From NCBI GenBank assembly GCA_018398585.1, contig JAGTTD010000008.1, positions 24,017,172 through 24,081,171 on the forward strand: a DNA stretch of 64,000 nucleotides. The letters are read 5' to 3'. The notes below the pieces were generated by a model, which saw nothing but the letters and a program-made list of their open reading frames with translations, was not told the origin of the DNA and did no database searches. Source of the DNA: Simmondsia chinensis. Its lineage: Eukaryota > Streptophyta > Magnoliopsida > Caryophyllales > Simmondsiaceae. The position numbers and the translations under genes were made by a program. Numbering within the stretch: position 1 is the stretch's first letter; every line of letters starts with the position of its first letter. Shown here one piece after another: positions 56,028 to 64,000 of this stretch.

Positions 56028-56700
56028 TTGTGTTATCATTGCTATAGCTAGACTCCAAGTGGATGGCACTTGGGTTAACCATAGCTGGGTTCCCCGTTCT
56101 CTCAAGGACGGTGCGAGCAACCTAAACCACTGGCATTCATTAGCTTGAAGGAACATCACGAGTATATCGAAGGGGAACTATGGGAGGAGGAATAGGTCAT
56201 AATTGCCTAATGTCCTCTCTTTGGCCTAACCTAAGACATGATGAGTTTTAGCCTACCTTACCAAGATAGGCTTCACTTCAACTATTATTTGTCCCGCCAC
56301 GACGTTTGTTATAAGGCTAGCGGTGGAAGATAAGGTTGAATTCATTACAACCAAGACTCTATAAGCTTCTTTATGAAGTCTCTCATTCAATAAGGTCTCA
56401 ACATCATTAACAATGGTTCTCAATCAGCTGCATTTTCACACTGAGCTACTAGAGACGCTTTGCCTCGGCATGTTGCTTCTCTTGGACATCTTTCAAAGCC
56501 AATTCAAGTCGTTATTCAACATGTTCCATTTAGAGTTTGAGCATGGCCATGAAGCCCTTTTGAGAATAGCCATCAAGCCTAATACGCTCATCCTCTGGGA
56601 TGTCTACATCACACCCACTTTGGTTTTCGCAGTAGCAACTCGTTTCATCCCCTTGTGATAAAGGGCTATATTCTGAGGGATGCTCGAGTAATGACCCTAT
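56028..56700 (-). mobile_element. Element D, 5' block: gag N-terminal part
   Basis: The minus strand has IGSLLEHPSEYSPLSQGDET and DIPEDERIRLDGYSQKGFMAML (56700-56530), homologous to D2 at 7000-7165, and then a stretch homologous to D2 7180-7680. It is cut at 56700 by element I, so D's leader and 5' LTR lie beyond I, outside the window. Confidence 0.75.
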
Positions 56701-58124
56701 TGATGTGCATTCGAGCTTAGTAAGTATACTAAGTCGTATCAAGTAATAAAGTGTGCATTGAGTATTGTCCTCATGAGGATTGTTTAGTGATTGAGTACCA
56801 AAATTAGTTAGCTCTAATTCTATTTGAACGACCGAATCTTGGAATTTGAATGCAAAATTAAAGGAAAACTAAAGATTGTGTAAAGAATACTAAATTTGAT
56901 GTGAATTTGATTGAATTAAAGTCCAAGGCATCCGATTTCACCAAATCGCATCGATATGACCTCTAATTCTCTGTATTCGAGTTGTTTATCCATGCTGATG
57001 GTTGAAAACCCTAATTTACTACATATTCTCTCTCGATCAATATTTATTTTACTCTTTTACCTATTAACCCATCAATATCTTGCATGGATTTAAATAAGAA
57101 AAGAGTCTTGAAGATCATTGGTTTTCACACATGGCCACACATATCGGGTTAACCTATCTCTAGCGTTCGCTCAATTTATGGTGTCTATTACCATGGCAAT
57201 ATTTATAAATCTCCTCTTAGACTCATTATGAATCATTAAATATTTTAAGCAGTGATCAAGCACTCAAAAAGCATGAAGAATAATAATAAATACTTCAACA
57301 TTGAAACAAACAATCAACAAATACTTCAAACTAGAAAATGTCGTATCTTACAACTATGGCTATATCATAGCCTTGGAAAAAGAAAATTAGTTCATAACTA
57401 AGCTAAATAAAACAAAAGAAGAAAAACAATACATAAAAGAAGACACAGGATATTAAGAACTTCGAATCTACCGAAGAACCCTAGCCGATCTTCTCTGTTT
57501 GCCTTCATTTTGCTTCCTCTTTGTGCTTGCCCTCAAAATCACGTCCAAGCTATTGTCCTAGGTTTGTAATATGATGCTAATTTTGTGCCCCTTATGTTGT
57601 ATTTATAGGCTTTAAATAGGGCTGTAGCACGAATAAAAGCCCTTATTGCCAGCAAGCTCTATCCAATTATGTTTGGTTTATCCTCTTATTACCTCCTAGC
57701 CGTCCGCCTCATATTTTCTACCCAAGATCTGTTTTTTATCTTTGTTCAAGTCTTCTAGATCAAGGAATAAAGATTAACATGAATAAAGACCTTAATATGC
57801 AATCAAACTACTAAAAGTCTACGGATAAAGTCTTTATCTAATGTTCCTTTATCGTTTTTCTTCAATTCGTTCTTGTCGCCACCCTTTTTGCATGAATTGG
57901 GCCATTTGATGAGTCCTTTGGGCTTCCTTCTTTTGTTTTGGGCCTCAAGATGGGACTTGAGTTGATTTCATGGCCCGTTTAGCCTTAAAATCGTATTTTG
58001 CTCCTTCCCTATGTAAAATGCAATAATGTGCAAATGTGAGCAATATCTATGGAATTTTAAGTTCAAGATAGTTAATAAATTAGTCTAAAGCATATAAAAA
58101 GTATACACAAAATTAGACTTATCA
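56701..58124 (-). repeat. 3' LTR of I
   Basis: Minus strand TGATAAGTCTAATTTTG (58124) to GAATGCACATCA (56701), 1424 bp. TATA: plus-strand TGTATTTATAGG (57597-57608). It aligns with 62099-62856 over its last 750 bp. Confidence 0.85.
57597..57608 (-). promoter_or_regulatory. TATA box of I 3' LTR
   Basis: The minus strand reads CCTATAAATACA, about 520 bp into the LTR. Motif and position only. Confidence 0.5.
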
Positions 58125-59714
58125 AACTACCCCAAACTTAAATCCTATTGGTCCTCGAGTAGGGCTATCTGGAAAGAGTGAATTCATGTTTTTAAGAAAT
58201 TTGACACCACTCCTAACAAGGTTACTCTTATAAGAGAGGAATAACTACAATTCTTCATTCAAGGCTCTAAAAGCAAAACAAATACTATTAGAAAAAAAAT
58301 CTATCAATTACCTAGGAGAACGAACTCAAAAGTCGGTTAAGCAGGTTCTCTCTAATTTAAGACATTCAAACTAAATAGAAAACATTGTTCTTGAAATTCA
58401 CAAACAACATCTAATGGGTATGCCAAAAACTAAAAACTGTACTCAACATTCATTCAATTATCTATTTTAAGTGTTTGTTTCCTTTTTGCTTTTTAAGTAC
58501 CCCATGTAGCAGGCTTTGAGGTCAACAATCCTCTTCCAACCAGCCACGGTTGCCAGGTTTTAAACGACCTCTACGTACCTTATTCACCCGAGGTGCTAAG
58601 GCAAGAAACCATCATACCATAGCACATATACAAAAGATAAATCTATTATAATATTATTTAGGTAGGACAGCGATGCTTAGAGATTCAATTTTCAAGTGAC
58701 TAATTATGTTAGCTCTTCTTAAGCTATCTCCATGACCCATGTAACGAGCTTTCAACTAGTAGCTCCTAATCCAGTTGGCTCAGGATACTAGGTATTAAAA
58801 CACCCTTAAGGATCTACTTACTCGAGACATAGAGGCTACAAGAGCTAACTAGTCATGGGTACTTAACTTTGGAGTTACAAGCATTCGTACCCTTCTCTTT
58901 TTTCTTTTTTTTTAAATTAGAATGAATTCAACATTTTTTCTTCTTTTTTTTTTTTTTTACATTTACTTTTATTTAATCCCAAGCATAACCATAGAAATTT
59001 GTAACATTCTAATGCAATAAATTCAAATTTAAGCATCTTAATCAAAGATAAAGTCAAAAAAGCGATGCTAACTAATGAAAACAAACACCTTGGTTTTATC
59101 AAGATAATGCCTTAAAGTAAAGAATGTATTGCATTTAGATTACAAAAATGAAAGATTCATAGGTTACTCTAGACTAATCAGAGTAAACAAGCTAAGAAAG
59201 ATCATAAAATTGCCTAAAAATCATAAAAATAAGGTCAAAACCACTGTAGGACTTATTAATGCAGTTCTACATTTGAACAAGCAAGCAAGAATGGAAAAAC
59301 TACAAAGAAAAACTAAACTAAAAGAAAAAGACAATCTTTTTGTTCGCCGACCCTATTTACATCCCCATATAAAGGCTTCAAACTCCGAGAGGCAATTAAT
59401 CCTACTCTAAGTACAAAATAAAACTAGAAATATTAGGTTGTTTTGGACTTTAAAATAATTTTTGTTCAAAATATTTTCTCTCCCACCCCCAAACTTAAAG
59501 ATTAGCATTGTCCTTAATCTTAAAAGAAACAAAAAGAACAAAACAAAAGGTGAGAGATTCTCCCTAGGTCTGAAGATTGTGGCTTAATGATGAAATCTTG
59601 AATATCATGCTCAAACCCCCAAACTTGTTTGGAATCCTAGTCCAAAAACATAAACAAACACAAGAAATAATCTAAACAAAAGAAATAAAATAAAAACAAA
59701 GTACAGAAAACTTA
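58125..59714 (-). other. Polypurine tract and non-coding 3' region of I
   Basis: The minus strand ends TAAGTTTGGGGTAGTT (58141-58125) before the LTR. The region upstream has no real frame. It contains words shared with H, such as CCTCTCGGAGTTTGAAGCC (about 59392-59374) and AAGTTTGGGGGTGGGAG (59492-59477). H's 94 bp repeats are not present. Confidence 0.7.
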
Positions 59715-60060
59715 GGTTGCCTCCCAAGAAGCGCTTTAAAAAAGTCATTTAGTTAGACTTTCCAATGATTTCCTATCCCGGATCCTTTCGGAGAATGGGG
59801 CTTCTTCTGTCCATACTAAACGTCACCCTTCTCCCATGGATCTTCTTTGCACCCTTCATTCAATGACCATCTCCAACTTCTCCATGCTTTTCTTAAACCG
59901 TGGGATCCTTAAGCTTGACACGCCACTCCTTTGATCCGAAGCATGATTTCTCACTAAGTTATCCTTGGCTCCCCTAAAGCCTCCAACTTGGCGAGAATAA
60001 CTTGATCTTCAATTCGAAAAAATGTGTCCCTCTTAGTTGAAAATTTTATAGGCTCAAATA
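59715..60060 (-). other. Conserved linker of the RT-less Athila-like family (I copy)
   Basis: GCGCTTCTTGGGAGGCAACC (59734-59715) is preceded on the minus strand by a segment encoding, in broken phase, KKIHGRRVTF and RKDPG, like H at 51861-51941. Spacing and order match H. Confidence 0.65.
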
Positions 60061-60882
60061 CATTGAAGGTCAATTGTTCATCTTCTATCCTTAATATCAA
60101 TTTCCCTTGTTGAACATCTATCAAGGCTTTTCCCGTGTCAAGGAAAGGTCAACCTAGAATAAGAGGTATCTGTTGATACTCTTCCATTTCAGGCACTATG
60201 AAATCTATGGAAAAGATGAACTTGTCAACTTTAACCAAAACGTCCTCTACCAACTCCCCGTGGATACTTAATTGACCAGTCTGCAAATTACCGTGGTTGG
60301 CTTTACCTCCCCTAAACCAAGATTCCTGAAAACAAAGAGTGGCATTAGATTAATACTTACACCTAGATTGCATAAGACTCTATTAAAAGTGAAAATGCCA
60401 ATAGTGCAAGGTATCGTAAAACTCCCTGGATCCTTCAGCTTAGGAGGCAACTTTTTCTGAAGTACGGCACTACATTCTTCAATTAGCGCAACGGTCTCGA
60501 ACTCTTCTAACTTCTTTTGGTTGGATAGGATCTGTTGCATGAACTTTGCATATTTCGATATCTGTCCCAATATGTCAGCAAAAGGGATGTTAATATGTAA
60601 CATTTTGAAAATTTCCAAAAACTTACCAAATTGTTCATCCACTTTTTGCTTCTTCAATCTTTGAGGAAAAGGGACCTTTGGCTTGTAGGGTACAGGCTTA
60701 ACCCTGTTCGGTTCAGTCTCCTCTTGGTGCTCGGTATCATCTTCATGCTCGATTTTGGATGTGTTTGATTCAATCACTGCTAAGGTAGGTTCAGTCATTG
60801 GAGGTTTTAGTATGGTTGAGGCTATTTCTGTTGGCTTGTGTTTAGTTGTGGTGTTGGTGATCTCATGGGGCAGTTTTTCCAA
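60061..60882 (-). pseudogene. Gag C-terminus and protease of I
   Basis: A 204-codon frame (60882-60268): a Thr/Glu-rich linker, KPVPYKPKVPFPQRLKKQKVD, EIFKMLHINIPFADILGQI, EEFETVALIEECSAVLQKK and the active site LCNLGVSINLMP. The catalytic Asp is Asn (60367-60369). The C-terminal half continues in another phase after about 60280 (GELVEDVLVKVDKFIFSIDF-like, FLDTGKALIDVQQGK-like). H keeps the Asp, so this loss is specific to I. Confidence 0.85.
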
Positions 60883-61592
60883 AATTTTTCAATTCCTCAT
60901 TACTATGGTGTTCACATGTTCTCTAGAGTTAGTGATAGTGTTGCTCAGAAAGGAACCTTGGGATCTTTCAGAAAGTTGTCTTGAGATTTGTCCCACTTGA
61001 CTTTCTAAGTTTCAGATGGAGACTCCTTGGTTCCTAAAATTAGCGCTAGTTTCTTGCATAAAATTTGTCGTTTCATGCATGAATCACCCAAACATCTCTT
61101 CTAAGTTAGGTTTCTTTTCTAAAGGGGGATAAGTGGGTTGCCTAGGTGCTTCTTGATTACTCCAAGAAAATTTTGGATGGTTCCTCCATCTTCAGTCATT
61201 GGAGGGTTTAGTTTGGTTGAGGGTATTTCTATTGGCTTGTGTTTAGTTGTGGTGTTGGTGACCTCATGGGGCGGTTTTTCCAAAATTTTTCCATTCCTCA
61301 TTACTATGGCATTCACATGTTCTTTGGATTTAGTGATAGTGTTGCTTGAGAAGGAACCTTGGGATCTTTCAGAAAGTTGTCTTGAGATTTGTCCCACTTG
61401 ACTTTCTAAGTTTCAGATGGAGACTCCTTGGTTCCTAAAATTAGCGCTAGTTTCTTGCATAAAATTTGTCGTTTCATGCATGAATCACCCAAACATCTCT
61501 TCTAAGTTAGGTTTCTTTTCTAAAGGGGGATGAGTGGGTTGCCTAGGTGCTTCTTGATTACTCCAAGAAAATTTTGGATGGTTCCTCCATCT
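60790..61592 (-). repeat. 401 bp tandem duplication in gag of I
   Basis: Unit 60790-61190 is repeated at 61191-61592 with few differences (TCAGTCATTGGAGG at 60791 and 61192). 401 is not divisible by three, so it shifts the frame and doubles the segment encoding VGQISRQLSERSQGSF and KLPHEITNTTTKHKP/KPPHEVTNTTTKHKP. Confidence 0.9.
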
Positions 61593-62076
61593 CGGATTGT
61601 AAGTGTTAGAGTAGGGTTGTGTTGAGTTCATTGGTGATTCGGTATGCAGTTTGCTTGTTCACACCCCAATGAGGCAAATATATTGACTGCTTGACACTCC
61701 ACACTTACATGGTTTCCCACACAAAATTATCATTTTAGTATAGGAGTATGAATAGCGTTGACATTCATGTTACCCAATTGCTTTTGAATCAATGAGAGTT
61801 GAGCAGATAATGCCATGAATGCATCAACTTCATGAACTCCTACCTCCTCTTAGGTGTAGCTCGGTCTTAAGTCCTCATGTAGTTGTTGCTAGCCATCACT
61901 TCTAGCAACTCATAAGTCTCTTGTGGTGTTTTGTTGATAAATGCTCCTCCAGCAACTGCATCCACCATTGTTTGAGTGTTGGGTGCCAAACCATTGTCTA
62001 AATCCACAAAATGAAATTAATGTTCAAATTAGTACTAAAATTAGGTGATATCGATGTCAATCAAGTAAAATCAATC
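61593..62076 (-). pseudogene. Gag fragment of I
   Basis: Broken minus frames: NGLAPNTQTMVDAVAGGAF and NKTPQETYELLEVMASNNY (about 62000-61880), the typical Athila gag end, then YNPRWRNHPKFSWSNQEA near 61600-61550. A degraded zinc knuckle lies near 61700-61650. The N-terminal two thirds of gag are absent, and the fragment starts less than 100 bp from the primer site. Confidence 0.75.
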
Positions 62077-62098
62077 CCTGACAATGGCGCCAAAAACT
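62077..62098 (-). other. Primer binding site of I (tRNA-Asp type)
   Basis: The minus strand reads TTTTTGGCGCCATTGTCAGG two bases from the LTR end; Athila-group elements use TGGCGCCGTTGCCGGGG. The site is degraded but clear, and it differs from the tRNA-Met sites of A, B, E, F and G. Confidence 0.85.
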
Positions 62099-62856
62099 TG
62101 ATGTGCGTTCAAGCTTAGCAAGTATACTAAGTAGCATCAAGTAATAAAGTGTGAGTTGTGTATTGTTCTCACGAGGATTGTTTAGTGATTGAGTATCGAA
62201 ATTGGTTAGCTCTAATTCTATTTGAACGAGCGAATCTTGGAATTTGAATGCGAAACTAAAGGAAAACTAAGATTGTGTAAAGAATACTAAGTTTGACGTG
62301 AATTTTCGATTTCACCAAATTGCATCAATACAACCTCTAATTCTTGGTATTCGAGTTGTTTATCGATGTTGATGGTCGAAAACCCTAATTTACTACATAT
62401 TCTCTCTCGAGTAATATTTAGTTTACTCTTTTACCTATTAACCCGTCAATATCTTGCATGGATTTAAATAAGAAAAGAAGAATCTTGAATATCATTGGTT
62501 TTCACACATGACCACACATATCACGTTAACCTATCTCTAGCGTTCGCTCAATTTATGGTGTCTATTACGATGGCAATATTCATAAATCTCCTCTTGGACT
62601 CATTATGAATCACTACAAATTTTAAGTGGTCATCAAGCACTCAAAAAGTATGAAGAACAATAATAACACTTCAACATTGAAAAAAACAAACAACTAATAC
62701 TTTAGACTATAAAACATCGTATCTTACAACTACAGCTTCATCGTAGATTTGGAAAAAGAAACTTACTTCATAACTCGGCTAAATAAAACACAAGAAGAAG
62801 AAGAATACATAAAACAAGACATAGGATAGAAAGAACTTGGAATCTACCAAGGAACC
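62099..62856 (-). repeat. 5' LTR of I (3' 758 bp, rest displaced by J)
   Basis: The minus strand ends GAACGCACATCA at 62099. It aligns with 56701-57480 and stops at GGAACC (62856), where J begins. The other ~670 bp must lie right of J, outside the window. Confidence 0.8.
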
Positions 62857-63120
62857 TGCTAGGGTTTGAGCCCTGAGTTCAAGAAAAGAGAAGAGAGAAG
62901 AGGAATCAATAAGGAAGAGAGAGAGTGTGAGAGACATAAGGAGAGAGAAAATTTTTATTATTGGATACTTCACTAGGTACAATACTTTGTCTTTTATACT
63001 TGTTTGCAATGATATCTAATAATCTCAACAATGCCTAACCAACTAAGTAACTAGCCACAATTACAACTCATAACAACTCAATAACTACAACTTGTATATG
63101 TGATTCCATACAATTCACTC
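62857..63120 (-). repeat. 3' LTR of J (possibly truncated)
   Basis: About 260 bp from GAGTGAATTGTATGG to AACCCTAGCA, with a TATA (minus AGTATAAAAGAC, 63000-62989) followed by a CTCTCT-rich leader-like part. The left end is unambiguous; the start is uncertain because it adjoins the deleted RT. Confidence 0.65.
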
Positions 63121-63121
63121 A

Positions 63122-63530
63122 AGTTGCAAGTGCATTAGTTAGGCCAAAAGGCATAACCTTAAATTCATAATGGTCATGATGTTCCTAAATGCAGTCTTTG
63201 GTACGTCAGCCTCATGTACCCTCACTTGGAAATAACTAGCTCTAAGATCCAACTTAGAAAAGACGGTTGCCCCTTTAAGTTCATCCAACAAATCATCTAT
63301 ATGTGGAATAGTAAACCTATTCTTGATGGTACTATCATTAAGTTGCCTATAATCTACACAGAACCTCATGCTTCCATCTTTTAACGGCACAAGTGAAGCA
63401 AAGTGAAAGCAACTAGGCTGAATGATTGAAGCTTCTAACATCTCCCTAACTTGTCTTTCAATTTCATTCTTTTCCAAGTAAGGGTATCTATAGGGCTTGA
63501 TGCTAATAGGCTTAGCATCAGGTTTCAAAG
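63122..63530 (-). pseudogene. RT N-terminal half of J
   Basis: 129-codon frame with [40 protein letters not shown] and [15 protein letters not shown], then out of phase [11 protein letters not shown]. It stops before the catalytic YxDD box, where LTR sequence starts. The KK of the usual VKKKDG motif is missing. Confidence 0.85.
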
Positions 63531-64000
63531 GTATGTGGTGATCATGAGATTTGGGAGGAGGCAGAGCCTTTGGCTCTCAAAATACATCATCATACTTAGC
63601 CATAATGACATAATAGAAGAGGAAGTTGGCAGTTCTATTACCTACCGAGTTTCTTACCCTTGCATCAACAGCAAGGTTACCACAAAGTACTCCTTCTTGT
63701 GACATAGGCTTTGTAATTTTTGGCCAGTAAGAAGCTTCAGTGTACCGGTCTCCTTTAGACTAGTCAGCTCAACAGCTTTCCCATCTTTAGCAAAGCTGAG
63801 TTTCAGCTGACTGAAGTCCAAGGACACAGGGCTGAACTGTTTCATCCAGTCCACCCCAACAACATGTCACAACCTCCTATCTTCATCAGTCTGATATGAT
63901 AAAAGAAGCTATAGCTCTGCATCTGCCAACTAGCCAAGCACCGCTGCCTGCTAAGCATGGTCAGGCCATTAGCCATAGTGATGCCAAGGGAAGTGGTGTC
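63531..64000 (-). pseudogene. Protease region of J (partial)
   Basis: The minus strand shows GGCDMLLGVDWMKQFSPV (about 63900-63830) and SLDFSQLKLSFAKDGKAVEL, the end of a retropepsin domain like F's DMVLGVDWM. The active-site half lies off the right edge. A stretch with stops joins it to RT (63650-63530). Confidence 0.75.

Larger units (their letters stand above)
56701..62856 (-). mobile_element. Element I: Athila-like gypsy without RT/integrase (minus), cut by J
   Basis: Minus order: 5' LTR (62856-62099 visible, rest displaced by J), tRNA-Asp-type primer site (62098-62077), gag fragment, a 401 bp tandem duplication, protease (60882-60060), linker and GCGCTTCTTGGGAGGCAACC box (59734-59715), 1.6 kb non-coding DNA, purine tract, 3' LTR (58124-56701). 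No RT, RNase H or integrase. Same architecture as H, so both seem to be members of one non-autonomous family. It lies in D's gag; the right target duplication is out of view. Confidence 0.85.
62857..64000 (-). mobile_element. Element J: internally deleted Ty3/gypsy (minus), runs off right edge
   Basis: Minus order: protease (64000-63654), RT N-terminal half (63528-63122), then directly LTR sequence (about 63120-62857) ending CCTAGCA. The rest of RT, RNase H and integrase is deleted. It is inserted in I's 5' LTR. Related to F and G in protease and RT motifs. Confidence 0.8.

Overview
The window is repetitive DNA from a flowering plant, probably a eudicot; I cannot name the species. I found no host gene, rRNA, tRNA or CRISPR array. 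Almost every base belongs to LTR retrotransposons and one LINE, nested inside each other. Evidence for a plant is the mix of Ty1/copia with ~2 kb LTRs, Ty3/gypsy elements with initiator-tRNA-Met primer sites, Tat/Ogre-like gypsy with a dual RNase H, Athila-like gypsy with a tRNA-Asp-type primer site, and a LINE with a C-terminal zf-RVT-type zinc-binding domain. Element letters (A to J) are mine.

Layout from the outside in. Element D (minus strand, Tat/Ogre-like gypsy) is the oldest visible layer. It survives as three blocks: 490-5413 (pol 3' half and gag C-terminal part), 45308-46048 and 56028-56700 (gag N-terminal part). Its left end is cut by E (minus gypsy, LTR 90-489, running off the left edge). 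Its right end is cut by I (minus Athila-like, 56701 onward), and I is cut by J (minus gypsy, 62857 to the right edge). Inside D sit two elements. D2 is a plus-strand copy of the same family (LTRs 5414-6796 and 11838-11901 + 43789-45307). G is a plus-strand gypsy (46049-56027, target duplication TTGTG). G's integrase gene is split by H (50205-54909, target duplication TTAAC), an Athila-like element without reverse transcriptase.

D2's 3' LTR is split by A, a plus-strand copia whose outer ends are 11902 and 43788, with target duplication CTTAT on both sides. A's own 5' LTR is split by a 22 kb block. This block holds a degenerate, minus-strand relative of A (element B, LTRs 15041-24735 and 29757-31748) and the 3' end of another copia (C, 31749-35773). 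B's 3' LTR is split by a 5'-truncated LINE (15971-23668). The LINE's reverse-transcriptase gene is split by F (16662-22459, target duplication TTATC), the youngest and best preserved element. Seven layers can be read in order: D, D2, A, B, B's 3' LTR, LINE, F.

None of the elements looks able to move by itself. F keeps an intact 632-codon gag-protease frame, but its pol is closed by several stops. Most others have lost catalytic residues, large pol segments, or both. Many internal stops look like CAG to TAG or CGA to TGA changes, as expected from deamination of methylated cytosines in silenced plant transposons. The most unusual structures are: a ~4 kb direct duplication containing an inverted LTR fragment in the A/B complex; a ~206-228 bp spacer with extra primer-site-like motifs between B's LTR end and primer site; ~60 bp AT-rich tandem repeats in B's leader; paired TGTGTCGACACA palindromes in C's LTR; and two Athila-like elements (H and I) that share the same pol-less architecture.
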